DNA of 64,000 nt from Piscinibacter sp943370595 (GTDB lineage Bacteria > Pseudomonadota > Gammaproteobacteria > Burkholderiales > Burkholderiaceae_C), in assembly GCA_943370595.1 (NCBI GenBank), contig CALRRO020000001.1, positions 124,001 to 188,000 on the forward strand, read 5' to 3'. Position numbers and translations under genes: made by a program. Shown piece by piece: positions 38,097 through 47,243 of the stretch. How positions within the stretch are numbered: the first letter of the stretch is position 1; the number at the start of each line of letters is the position of its first letter. The notes under the pieces are model-generated. The model was not told the DNA's origin. It made no database searches and saw only the letters and a program-made list of their open reading frames with translations.

Positions 38097-38846
38097 TCAG
38101 ATGACCTTGGCTTCGTTCTTGAGCTTGGCGACGAGGGTTGCGACATCCGGCACCTTGATGCCGGCGCTGCGCTTGGGCGGCTCGCTGACCTTCAGCGTCT
38201 TGATGCGCGGAGACACGTCCACACCCAGCGCGTCGGGCTTGAGGATCTCGAGCGGCTTCTTCTTCGCCTTCATGATGTTGGGCAGCGTCACGTAGCGCGG
38301 CTCGTTCAGGCGCAGGTCGGTGGTGATCACCGCGGGGATGCTGACCGAGAGCGTCTCCAGGCCGCCATCGACTTCGCGCGTGACCTTGGCCTTGCCGTCG
38401 GCGATTTCGACCTTGCTCGCGAAGGTGGCTTGCGGCAGATCGGCCAGCGCGGCGAGCATCTGGCCGGTCTGGTTGCAGTCGTCGTCGATCGCCTGCTTGC
38501 CGAGGATCACCAGGCCCGGCTGTTCCTTGTCGACCAGCGCCTTGAGCAGCTTGGCCACGGCCAGCGGCTGCAGTTCGACGTCGGTCTCGACCAGGATGGC
38601 GCGGTCGGCGCCAATGGCCATCGCCGTGCGCAGCGTCTCCTGGCACTGGGTGACGCCGCAGGACACGGCGATCACCTCGGTGGCGGCGCCCTTCTCCTTC
38701 AGGCGCACCGCTTCCTCGACGGCGATCTCGTCGAAGGGGTTCATGCTCATCTTGACGTTGGCGATGTCGACACCGCTGCCGTCGCTCTTGACGCGCACCT
38801 TGACGTTGTAGTCGACGACACGCTTGACCGGGACCAGGATCTTCAT
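38097..38846 (-). CDS. etfB: Electron transfer flavoprotein beta subunit
   Basis: This is the AMP-binding partner of EtfA. The 249-residue protein begins MKILVPVKRVVDYNVKVRVK and shows the ETF-beta signature in the AVEEAVRLKEKG and VDVSPRIKTLKVSEPPKRSAG regions. It leads the etfBA operon. A 24-bp palindrome 95 bp upstream is a likely operator. Confidence 0.97.
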   Translation of the reverse strand: MKILVPVKRVVDYNVKVRVKSDGSGVDIANVKMSMNPFDEIAVEEAVRLKEKGAATEVIAVSCGVTQCQETLRTAMAIGADRAILVETDVELQPLAVAKLLKALVDKEQPGLVILGKQAIDDDCNQTGQMLAALADLPQATFASKVEIADGKAKVTREVDGGLETLSVSIPAVITTDLRLNEPRYVTLPNIMKAKKKPLEILKPDALGVDVSPRIKTLKVSEPPKRSAGIKVPDVATLVAKLKNEAKVI

Positions 38847-38940
38847 CCGCGGGACTCCTGCTGGAATTGACGTTTACGTTAATCGGATTCTAGTGGTGCG
38901 TCACCCGGGAAGCCGGGCCGCGGGCCGTCGAGCGCCATGC

Positions 38941-38964
38941 AAAATAGAACGATCGTGCTATTTT
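38941..38964. promoter_or_regulatory. 24-bp near-perfect palindrome, likely TetR-family operator
   Basis: The site reads AAAATAG-N10-CTATTTT with centre ACGATCGT; only one base pair breaks the symmetry. It is strikingly AT-rich in a GC-rich gap between divergent etfB and murI (95 bp from the etfB ATG, 34 bp from the murI start). TetR-type regulators of fatty-acid catabolism in betaproteobacteria bind sites of this general type, as I recall. The regulator gene is not in the window. Confidence 0.65.
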
Positions 38965-38997
38965 AGCCACATCGGCCGGCGCTCGACAATCACGGCC

Positions 38998-39813
38998 GTG
39001 AAATCGCCCGAAGACAACCCACCGCAACCAGCGCCCCGCATCGGCGTGTTCGACTCCGGCGTCGGCGGCCTGTCGCTGCTGCGCGCGCTGGCGCATCGCC
39101 TGCCCGGTGCAGCGCTGCACTACGTGGCGGACAGTGCCTACGCGCCCTATGGCGAGCGCAGCGAGGACGAGATCCGCGAGCGCAGCCTGCGCATCGCGCA
39201 GCACCTGCTGGCCGAGGGCGCCACGCTGCTCGTGGTGGCGTGCAACACCGCCACCGCGGCTGCGGTCGACGCGCTGCGCCAGCGCTGGCCTGCGGTCCCG
39301 GTGGTGGGCATCGAGCCGGGCCTGAAGCCGGCATTGGCGGCCTCGCACAATGGCCGCGTCGCCGTGATGGCGACCACGGCCACGCTGCGCAGCGCGCGCT
39401 TCCAGGCGCTGCTGTCGCGTGAGGCCGGAAGCCGCGTGGTGCAATTGCAGGCCTGCACCGGCCTGGCCGATGCGATCGAGCGGCTCGACCCGGGAGACCC
39501 GGCATTGTCAGAACTGGTCGAGCGCCATTGCGCGCCGCTGCGTGCGGCCGGTGTCGACACGGTCGCGCTCGGCTGCACGCACTACCCGCTGGTGCGCGCG
39601 CAGATTGAGCTGGCCCTGGGCCAGGGCGTCCTGGTCATCGACACCAGCGAGGCCGTGGCCGAGCAGGTGGCACGCCGCATGGGGCCGATGCCGGCAGGAC
39701 CGTCTGGTGTGTTGCTCGAGACCACGGGCGATCCGCAGCGGCTGCAGTCCGTGGCATCACGCTGGCTGGACTTCGCCTTCGCCGTCCGCCCGGCGCCCGC
39801 CACACTGGATTGA
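38998..39813 (+). CDS. murI: Glutamate racemase
   Basis: MurI makes D-glutamate for peptidoglycan. The 271-residue protein has the catalytic cysteines Cys82 (VACNTATAAA) and Cys193 (LGCTHYPL), and the N-terminal GVFDSGVGGLSLLRAL with Asp19. The GTG at 38998 is chosen because the family begins shortly before IGVFDSGVGG. The open frame further upstream (from 38824) runs across the etfB start and the operator and is unlikely to be translated. Confidence 0.94.
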   Translation: MKSPEDNPPQPAPRIGVFDSGVGGLSLLRALAHRLPGAALHYVADSAYAPYGERSEDEIRERSLRIAQHLLAEGATLLVVACNTATAAAVDALRQRWPAVPVVGIEPGLKPALAASHNGRVAVMATTATLRSARFQALLSREAGSRVVQLQACTGLADAIERLDPGDPALSELVERHCAPLRAAGVDTVALGCTHYPLVRAQIELALGQGVLVIDTSEAVAEQVARRMGPMPAGPSGVLLETTGDPQRLQSVASRWLDFAFAVRPAPATLD

Positions 39814-39817
39814 GGCG

Positions 39818-41065
39818 TCAGCGCGGCACCGGCTTCAGCGCGGCAGCCCGGTCGAGCAGCGAGAGGCCGGCCGGCAGGCAGACCCTCTTGAGGTCGTAGC
39901 GCTCCACCGCGGTCTGCCGCGCGGCGGCGAGCACCGCAGCCGTGTCCGGGCGGCCGGCCAGCACACCCGCCAGCTTCTCGGCCAGTGCCGGGGCATCGAA
40001 GAAGTCGGTCAGCCAGCCGTTGACACCGTCGACGATCACCTCCTCGACAGGCGCAGTGCGCGAAGCGACGATCGCGCAGCCGCTGGCCATGGCCTCGAGC
40101 ATCGACCAGGACAGCACGAACGGGTAGGTCAGGTAGGCATGCACCGCCGAGACCTGCAGCACGCTGGCGTAGGTGGCGAATGGCAGCTTGCCGGTGAAGA
40201 GGATGCGCGAGGTGTCGATGCGGTCACCGAGTTCGGCCAGCAGCCGCTGGCGGTAGCTGTCGCCGGGCGGCAGGCGCTGCCCGTAGCTGACCTCGTCACC
40301 CCCGACCACCACCACCCGCGCGTCGGGCGCGAGCCGCTGCAGGTGCGGCAGGCAGCGCATGAAGGTGTGGAAGCCGCGGTAGGGCTCGAGGTTGCGCGCG
40401 ACGTAGGTCACCACCGGGTCGCCGGCCTTCAGCGTCCAGTCGCCGAGCGTCACGACGGCGTCGGCACGCGGCCGCAACGCATCGGTGTCGATGCCTTCGT
40501 GCACCACTGAGAGCTTGGCCTGGTACTCGGCCGGGAACTGCGCGCGCTGCCACTGCGTCGGGCAGACACCGGCGTCGATGTCGTCCAGCGCCAGCAGGTG
40601 CTGCAGCTTGCGAATCTGCAGGCGCTGCAGGCCGGCCGGGCCGCTCGCGTACTCCGGGTCGAAGCCGAGGTCGGAGCCGCGGGCCCGGTAGAAGAACTCG
40701 CAGTAGCCGAGCACCGGCACGGCCGGGAACTCGCTGCGCACGAACATCGCCTCGCCCCAGCCGGGGTGCACGACGATCAGGTCAGGCACGAGCTGCTTCT
40801 CGCGCAGCAGCCGCAGCGCCTTGACGACCGACTGCCCGCGCACGATCTGCGTGTCGAGCTCCTTCAGGTGCTGGGGCGTGGCCGCGCGGCTGGCCTCGTC
40901 GGGCATCCGGTAGCCGAGCAGGTGCAGCTTGGGGTGGCGCCACTGCAGCCGCGCGACGGCGGCCTGTTCGCCGATGCCGATCACCTCGTCGCCGCGCTGC
41001 AGCAAGGCGGTCATCAGGTGCCGGTACTGACCCGGCAGATTCTGGTGAATGAAGCAGACGCGCAA
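39818..41065 (-). CDS. Family 4/GT1-type glycosyltransferase
   Basis: This is a GT-B fold glycosyltransferase, likely cytoplasmic and using a nucleotide-sugar donor. The 415-residue protein begins MRVCFIHQNLPGQYRHLMTA. The C-terminal domain has VTYVARNLEPYRGFHTFMRC and WSMLEAMASGCAIVASRTAPVEEVI, the donor-binding block with its E-x7-E-like spacing. The start is a TTG at 41065 with GGAG 8 bases upstream; no ATG fits. It is divergent from the RTX gene and ends 4 bp from murI. Acceptor and product are unknown, and no polysaccharide cluster is nearby. Confidence 0.87.
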   Translation of the reverse strand: MRVCFIHQNLPGQYRHLMTALLQRGDEVIGIGEQAAVARLQWRHPKLHLLGYRMPDEASRAATPQHLKELDTQIVRGQSVVKALRLLREKQLVPDLIVVHPGWGEAMFVRSEFPAVPVLGYCEFFYRARGSDLGFDPEYASGPAGLQRLQIRKLQHLLALDDIDAGVCPTQWQRAQFPAEYQAKLSVVHEGIDTDALRPRADAVVTLGDWTLKAGDPVVTYVARNLEPYRGFHTFMRCLPHLQRLAPDARVVVVGGDEVSYGQRLPPGDSYRQRLLAELGDRIDTSRILFTGKLPFATYASVLQVSAVHAYLTYPFVLSWSMLEAMASGCAIVASRTAPVEEVIVDGVNGWLTDFFDAPALAEKLAGVLAGRPDTAAVLAAARQTAVERYDLKRVCLPAGLSLLDRAAALKPVPR

Positions 41066-41399
41066 GTCGGGGCTCCGACGGCCAGATGGAGCGGCCGACG
41101 GGCGCGAACCATACCACCGGGGCGGGCGCCCGCCATCACGGGGCGCTCGCTGGTCGGCTTGCGTTGCGTCGGCGCCGCACTTCCCCGCGAGCGAGGGGGC
41201 GCGAAGTTGCGGAACTAGTACCGGGGCAGACCTTCGCTTCGTGATGAACATCTCATCGCTGCGCCGCCCTCGGGAATCCTGCGCACATCGGACGCGATCC
41301 TCGCAGCTACCCGCCGCTAGGATCACCCGCGCAGAGCACAAGAGCCCGTCGCCGTCGGCATGGCACAGGGCGAGAACACCACCATCACGGAGTCACTGA
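41066..41399. other. Divergent intergenic region of glycosyltransferase and RTX genes
   Basis: This 334-bp region has no convincing gene. It holds a perfect 14-bp palindrome GGCGGGCGCCCGCC (41121-41134). A GGAG Shine-Dalgarno stands 9 bases before the RTX start. I found no clear sigma-70 promoter for either gene. Confidence 0.5.
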
Positions 41400-44300
41400 A
41401 TGAGCCACATCGTCGTCATCGATACCCGCGTCGAGCAATGGTCCCAACTGGCGCAGGCATGGAGTGAGTCGGCCGAGGTGGTCCTGCTCGACACGAGCGA
41501 TGCGCCGCTGTCCGCGATTGCTCACCTGGTCGAGGCGCGGCCCGGCACGACCGTGCTGCATCTGGTGGCGCACGGCCGGCCCGGCTGCGTCGAACTCGGT
41601 GGCGAATGCATCGATGCCAACACCCTCACCCAACAGGCCTCGGCGCTCGCGCGCATCGGCGCAGCGCTCGGCACCGATGGCGAGGTGCTGCTCTACGCCT
41701 GCCAGCTGGCCGCTGGCCGCGCGGGCGCTGCCTTCCTCGATCGCCTCGCCGCGCTGACAGGTTCAGACGTGTCGGCCTCCACGCTCTCGCTCGGCGAGCC
41801 GAGCCTCGGCGGTGCCTGGCAGCTCGACGCGCAGCGTGGCCAGGGGCTGCAGGCGCAGCTGCCGCGGGTCGAGGGCTGGATGCACACGCTGCCGCTGTTC
41901 GAGGGCGGCGTCAACGACGACTCTCTCGTCGGCGCGGAAGCGGACGACACCCTGGTCGGCTTCGAAGGCGGCGACACGCTGATCGGCGGTGCAGGCAACG
42001 ACTTCCTGTTCGGCTACATCGGCAGCAGCGGAGAAGGTGGTGAAGGCGTCGACGGCGCCGACAGCCTGGACGGTGGCGAAGGTGACGACCTGCTGCGCGG
42101 CAACGCGGGTGACGACACGCTGCTCGGCGGCGAGGGCAACGACAACCTGCGCGGCGACGCCGGCAACGACCTGATCGACGGTGGCGTGGGCGAAGACTTC
42201 GCCTCCTATCGCTTCGACGAACTCGGCCTGGCCAGTGGCGTGCTGTTCGACGGCTCGACCACGGGCGTTGCCGGCACGGTCATCCTCGACGACGGCCGCG
42301 GCGGCTCCGACACGCTGATCGACGTCGAGCGCATCGGCGTGACCGGCACGGCCTTCGACGACACGATCATCGGCGGCGCCGGGGGTGACCAGCTCGTCGG
42401 CAACGACGGCAACGACTCCATCACTGCTGGCGATGGGGACGATTTGCTCGTCGCCGGCGCCGGCGACGACACCCTCGACGGTGGCGATGGCGTCGACACC
42501 TACCAGGCCGAGTACGCTTTGCTCGGAGCGACCAGCGGCGTGGTGCTGTCGCTGACCGGCGTCGACATCAGCGGCGCCGGCACGGCCCTGAACCTCGGCG
42601 GCCCGTTCGGCAACGTCACGATCGGCAATGTGGAGCAGCTCTCGCTGCTGCTGACGGATTTCGACGACAGCGTCGACGGCTCGGAAGGCGCCGACAGCAT
42701 CGAGGGACTCGGTGGCAACGACACGATCACCGGCGGTGGCGGCAACGACACGCTGCTCGGTGGTGACGGCATCGACGAACTGCAGGGCGGCGCGGGCGAT
42801 GACTCGATCGCCGGCGGCGCGGCGTCGGACACCGACGGCAATGCCCTGTGGGGCGGGGCCGGCAACGACACGCTGGACGGCACCGGCGGCACCAACTACG
42901 CGGTCTACGCCGACGCCAGCTCGGGCGTGTCGGTCGACCTCGGCGCCGGCACGGCGCAGGACGGCGACGGCGGCACCGACACGCTGATCGCGCTGGCCGG
43001 CGTGGCCGGTTCGGACTTCGACGACACCCTCGTCGGCAGCGACGGCGACGACGGCTTTGCCGGCCGTGGCGGCAACGACAGCATCGATGGCGGGCTGGGC
43101 AGCGACACGGTCTTCTTCGACGAGGACAACCCGGTCAGCGGCGTCGTAGTGAGCCTGGCCAACGGCACGGCCACCGGCGCAGCCTCCGGCACCGACACCC
43201 TGGTGGGCATCGAGAACGTCGTCGGCTCGTTCCTGAACGACACGATCGCCGGCGACGGCGGCGACAACCTGATCGAAGGCCTGGACGGCGCCGACAGCCT
43301 CGAAGGTGCCGGTGGCGCCGACACCCTGATCGGCGGCAGCGGCGACGACTCGATGGTCGGTGGCGCGGGCAACGATTCGCTCGTGGGCGGCGACGGCTTC
43401 GACATCGCCATCTACAGCACGGCGGCCACGCCGGTGACAGTGAACCTGGCCGCCGGAACGGCCAGCGGCCCGGACGGCGACGACACATTGGTCAGCATCG
43501 AAGGCGCCGTCAGCGGCAGCGGCAACGACACGCTGCTCGGCTCGAGCGCGAACGAGTTCTTCCTCGCCAACGGTGGCAACGACTCGATCAACGGCGGTGC
43601 CGGCTTCGACCGCGCCAGCTACCAGACGGCGGGCGCGGCGGTGGTGGTCAACCTGACGAACGGCACGGCCACCGGCGGCGGCGGCACCGACACGCTGGTG
43701 AGCATCGAGAACCTGCGCGGCTCCAACTTCGGCGACAGCCTGACCGGCGACGCCGGCAACAACGACATCCAGGCCCGTGGCGGCGACGATACCGTCAACG
43801 GCGGTGACGGCGATGACTTCCTGCAGGGCGAAGACGGCAACGACAGCCTGATCGGCGGCAATGGCGAAGACCTGCTGTCCGGCGGCAACGGCGACGACAC
43901 GATCGACGGCGGTGCGCAACCGGTGGTGACCGGGCGCACCTTCTTCGACATGGCCGACTACAGCAGCGCGACCGTGGCGGTCACGGTCAACCTGGGTGCC
44001 GGCAACGGCACGGCGACCGGCCAGGGCACCGACGTGCTGATCGGCATCGAGGGTGCCCGCGGCGGCTCGGCCAACGACAGCCTGGTCGGCGACGCACTGG
44101 ACAACCTCTTCCGCGGCAACGGTGGCGACGACACGATGGTCGGCGGCGACGGCTTCGATATCGTCGACTACCGCACTTCGGGCGGCTCGGTCACGGTGGA
44201 CCTGGACGCCGGGACGTCCTCGGGCGCGGCTGGCAACGACAGCTTCAGCGGCATCGAGATGGCCATCGGCGGCAGCTTCGCCGACACGCTCAGCGGCACC

Positions 44301-47243
44301 GGCGGGAACGACATCCTGCGCGGCGAAGGCGGCAACGACTTGCTGATCGGCGGCCTCGGCACGGACCGCGCCGACTACCGCGTGGCCACCGGCGCCGTGG
44401 CCGTGAACCTGGCCGCTGGCCTGTCGGCCGGCGCCGACGGCGTCGACACGCTCGAGGGCATCGAGAACGTGCGTGGCTCGGACCTCTACAACGACACGCT
44501 GACCGGCGACGGCGCCGACAACCTGCTCGAAGGCCGTGGCGGCAGCGACGTGCTGATCGGCGGCGATGGCGACGACACGCTGGACGGCGGCACGATCACC
44601 GACCTGATCAACTACAACGACCTGAACATCGCCGACTACTCCAGCGCGGCGGCGCCGGTCAACGTCAACCTGCAGACCGGCCTGGCGAGCGACGGTGCCG
44701 GCGGCACCGACACGCTCCTGAACATCAACTTCGTCACCGGCTCGGCCGGCAACGACACGCTGACCGGCAGCACAGCCCTGCTGTTCGAGCAGTTCACCGG
44801 CGGCGCCGGCGACGACGTGATCGATGGCGGCGCGGTCACCGACACCATCACGCAGCTCAACGTCAACCGCGTCAACTACAGCAACACCAACCAGTCGGTC
44901 ACCGTCGACCTGGCGGCCGGCACGGCCACCGGCGCGACGATCGGCACCGACACGCTGCTCAACATCCAGCACGTCAATGGCTCGAGCGCGAACGACACGC
45001 TTCGCGGTTCGGACACCGCCGTCTTCACCGAGCAATTCCGCGCCGGCGCTGGCGACGACCTGATCGATGGCCGTGGCGGCTTCGACATCGCGCGCTACGA
45101 CAGCGGCAACGGCCCGGTGAACGTCAACCTGGCCAACGGCACGGCGCAAGACGGCCTGGGCGGCACCGACACGCTGGTCGGCATCGAAGGCGTGCGAGGC
45201 TCCAACGGCGCCGACACGCTCACCGGTGGTGCGGTTGCCAGCGACGCGCTCGAGGTCTTCGTCGGCATGGGCGGCAACGACACCATCAACGGCGGCAGCG
45301 GCTTCGACCGGGTCGACTACACCACCAGCACCACTGGCGTGACCGTCACGCTCGGCGGCGCCGGCAACGGCAGCGCGCTCGACGGCCTGGGCGGTACCGA
45401 CACGCTGATCAGCATCGAGGCGGTGCGCGGTTCGTCCTACGGCGATGCACTGACCGGCAGCGCGGTGGCGACGCTCGAGACCTTCGAGGGCCGGGAGGGC
45501 AACGACACCATCAATGGCGGCGGCGGGCTGGACCGCGTGGTCTACCAGTTCTCGAAGGCGGCCGTGACGGTCAACCTGACCACCGGCGTGGCCAGCGACG
45601 GCGTCGGCGGCACCGACACGCTGATCAACATCGACGACGTGCAGGGATCCCGCGACTTCGCGGACAGCCTGACAGGCAACAGCGCCGGCAACCGGCTCGA
45701 AGGCCTGGGCGGCAACGACGTGCTCAACGGCAGCACCGGCGTCGACACGCTGGTCGGCGGCGCCGGCAACGACACCTACATCGTCGACGTGGCGGCCGAC
45801 GTCATCAGCGAGACCAGCACACTGGTCACCGAGATCGACACCGTGCAGAGCGCGGCGACGTACACGCTCGGCCTCAACCTGGAGCGCCTGACGCTGACCG
45901 GCACTGCCGTGATCAACGGCACCGGCAACACGCTGGCCAACCTGATCACCGGCAACACCGCAGCCAACTCGCTCGTGGGCGGCAGCGGCAACGACACGCT
46001 CAACGGCGGCGCGGGCAACGACACGCTCAGCGGCGGCATCGGCAACGACTCGATGATCGGCAGCACGGGCAACGACACTTACGTGGTCGACGTGGCCACC
46101 GACATCGTCAGCGAAACCTCGACCGTCACGACCGAGATCGACACGGTGCAAAGCGCGGTGACCTGGGTGCTCGGCGCGAACCTCGAGAACCTGACGCTGA
46201 CCGGCACCGCTGTGGCCAACGCCACTGGCAACACCGACGACAACCTGATCAGCGGCAACAGCGCCGCCAACGTGCTGAACGGTGGCACCTCCGGTGCCGA
46301 CACGATGGTCGGCGGGCTGGGCAACGACACCTACGTCGTGAACTCGGCGACCGACCTGCTGACCGAGACCAGCACGCTGGTGGCAGAGATCGACAGCGTG
46401 CTCAGCGGCGTCACCTGGACCCTCGGCGCGAACTTCGAGAACCTGACGCTGACGGGCACCGCGGCCATCAACGGCACAGGCAACGCCGACGACAACGTCA
46501 TCACCGGCAACGGCGCAGCCAACGCGCTGACTGGCGGGTTGGGCAACGACACGCTCAACGGCGGCATCGGCAACGACACGCTGACCGGCGCTGTCGGCAA
46601 CGACTCACTGGTGGGCGGCACGGGCAACGACACCTACTCGGTGGACAGCACCAGCGACATCGTCGCCGAGACCAGCACGCTCGCCACCGAGATCGACACC
46701 GTGCTCAGCAGCGTGACCTGGACGCTGGGCAACAACCTCGAGCGCCTGACGCTGTCGGGCACCGCCACGATCAACGGCACCGGCAACACGCTGGCCAACC
46801 TGATCACCGGCAACAGCGGCGTCAACGTGCTCACCGGCGGTGCCGGCAACGACACGATCAACGGCGGGGCCGGCAACGACACCGTCGCCGGCGGCCTGGG
46901 CAACGACTCGCTGACCGGCGGTGCGGGCATCGACACCTTCCTGTTCAACACGACGCGCAGCGCCACCACCAACGTCGATCGCATCACCGACTTCACCGCG
47001 GTGGACGACCGCTTCCTGCTCGACGACGCGGTGTTCGTCGGCATCGGCGGCGTCGGCCAGATCTCGGCAGCGAACTTCCGTCTCGGCGCAGCGGCCGGCG
47101 ACGCCAGCGACCGGGTGATCTACAACTCGGCGACGGGCCAGCTGTTCTTCGATACCGACGGCACCGGTGCCCAGGCGGCCACCCTGTTCGCCACGGTCAC
47201 GGCGGGCACCGCCATCACCGCGGCGGACATCTGGATCGGTTGA
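41400..47243 (+). CDS. Giant DUF4347 / RTX calcium-binding repeat protein
   Basis: This 1947-residue protein has no classical signal peptide and is probably exported by a type I secretion system. Residues 3-160 form a DUF4347 domain with VLHLVAHGRPG (His58) and VLLYACQLAAGRAG (Cys101). From about residue 170 on there are many RTX nonapeptide repeats of the GGxGxDxux type, which fold into calcium-binding beta-rolls. They are mixed with units of the form VTVNLxxGTAxG...GTDTLxxIE. Four units of about 100 residues fill 1456-1840. The end (ITDFTAVDDRFLLDD to ITAADIWIG) is a common C-terminus of such proteins. No ABC exporter or TolC gene is near. The role could be adhesion, surface coat or biofilm; it is not known. 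Confidence 0.92.
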   Translation: MSHIVVIDTRVEQWSQLAQAWSESAEVVLLDTSDAPLSAIAHLVEARPGTTVLHLVAHGRPGCVELGGECIDANTLTQQASALARIGAALGTDGEVLLYACQLAAGRAGAAFLDRLAALTGSDVSASTLSLGEPSLGGAWQLDAQRGQGLQAQLPRVEGWMHTLPLFEGGVNDDSLVGAEADDTLVGFEGGDTLIGGAGNDFLFGYIGSSGEGGEGVDGADSLDGGEGDDLLRGNAGDDTLLGGEGNDNLRGDAGNDLIDGGVGEDFASYRFDELGLASGVLFDGSTTGVAGTVILDDGRGGSDTLIDVERIGVTGTAFDDTIIGGAGGDQLVGNDGNDSITAGDGDDLLVAGAGDDTLDGGDGVDTYQAEYALLGATSGVVLSLTGVDISGAGTALNLGGPFGNVTIGNVEQLSLLLTDFDDSVDGSEGADSIEGLGGNDTITGGGGNDTLLGGDGIDELQGGAGDDSIAGGAASDTDGNALWGGAGNDTLDGTGGTNYAVYADASSGVSVDLGAGTAQDGDGGTDTLIALAGVAGSDFDDTLVGSDGDDGFAGRGGNDSIDGGLGSDTVFFDEDNPVSGVVVSLANGTATGAASGTDTLVGIENVVGSFLNDTIAGDGGDNLIEGLDGADSLEGAGGADTLIGGSGDDSMVGGAGNDSLVGGDGFDIAIYSTAATPVTVNLAAGTASGPDGDDTLVSIEGAVSGSGNDTLLGSSANEFFLANGGNDSINGGAGFDRASYQTAGAAVVVNLTNGTATGGGGTDTLVSIENLRGSNFGDSLTGDAGNNDIQARGGDDTVNGGDGDDFLQGEDGNDSLIGGNGEDLLSGGNGDDTIDGGAQPVVTGRTFFDMADYSSATVAVTVNLGAGNGTATGQGTDVLIGIEGARGGSANDSLVGDALDNLFRGNGGDDTMVGGDGFDIVDYRTSGGSVTVDLDAGTSSGAAGNDSFSGIEMAIGGSFADTLSGTGGNDILRGEGGNDLLIGGLGTDRADYRVATGAVAVNLAAGLSAGADGVDTLEGIENVRGSDLYNDTLTGDGADNLLEGRGGSDVLIGGDGDDTLDGGTITDLINYNDLNIADYSSAAAPVNVNLQTGLASDGAGGTDTLLNINFVTGSAGNDTLTGSTALLFEQFTGGAGDDVIDGGAVTDTITQLNVNRVNYSNTNQSVTVDLAAGTATGATIGTDTLLNIQHVNGSSANDTLRGSDTAVFTEQFRAGAGDDLIDGRGGFDIARYDSGNGPVNVNLANGTAQDGLGGTDTLVGIEGVRGSNGADTLTGGAVASDALEVFVGMGGNDTINGGSGFDRVDYTTSTTGVTVTLGGAGNGSALDGLGGTDTLISIEAVRGSSYGDALTGSAVATLETFEGREGNDTINGGGGLDRVVYQFSKAAVTVNLTTGVASDGVGGTDTLINIDDVQGSRDFADSLTGNSAGNRLEGLGGNDVLNGSTGVDTLVGGAGNDTYIVDVAADVISETSTLVTEIDTVQSAATYTLGLNLERLTLTGTAVINGTGNTLANLITGNTAANSLVGGSGNDTLNGGAGNDTLSGGIGNDSMIGSTGNDTYVVDVATDIVSETSTVTTEIDTVQSAVTWVLGANLENLTLTGTAVANATGNTDDNLISGNSAANVLNGGTSGADTMVGGLGNDTYVVNSATDLLTETSTLVAEIDSVLSGVTWTLGANFENLTLTGTAAINGTGNADDNVITGNGAANALTGGLGNDTLNGGIGNDTLTGAVGNDSLVGGTGNDTYSVDSTSDIVAETSTLATEIDTVLSSVTWTLGNNLERLTLSGTATINGTGNTLANLITGNSGVNVLTGGAGNDTINGGAGNDTVAGGLGNDSLTGGAGIDTFLFNTTRSATTNVDRITDFTAVDDRFLLDDAVFVGIGGVGQISAANFRLGAAAGDASDRVIYNSATGQLFFDTDGTGAQAATLFATVTAGTAITAADIWIG
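45765..46905 (+). repeat. Four tandem repeats of 84-101 residues in the RTX protein
   Basis: Units begin with GNDTYxVD at residues 1456, 1557, 1641 and 1742 (bases 45765, 46068, 46320 and 46623). Each contains ETSTxxxEID, WxLGxNLExLTLTGTA, NGTGN and ITGN. Unit three is shorter (84 residues before it, 101 after) because the RTX linker differs in length. The repeats are diverged at the base level. The right end is approximate. Confidence 0.85.

Noticed and set aside
38824..38997. Longer N-terminus for MurI from an ATG at 38824
   Set aside because: The extra 58 residues cross the etfB start and the palindrome and do not resemble the family, which begins just before the GVFDSGVGG block.
41763..46151. 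A 1462-codon open frame antisense to the RTX gene
   Set aside because: It comes from the GC-rich Gly/Asp/Asn/Thr codons of the repeats. Its product is low-complexity Val/Ala/Arg/Asp with no domain, and the plus strand encodes a clear RTX protein.
42000..47000. Tandem repeats as a possible CRISPR array
   Set aside because: The repeats keep the reading frame, vary in sequence and length, and encode calcium-binding nonapeptides. There are no uniform spacers or cas genes.
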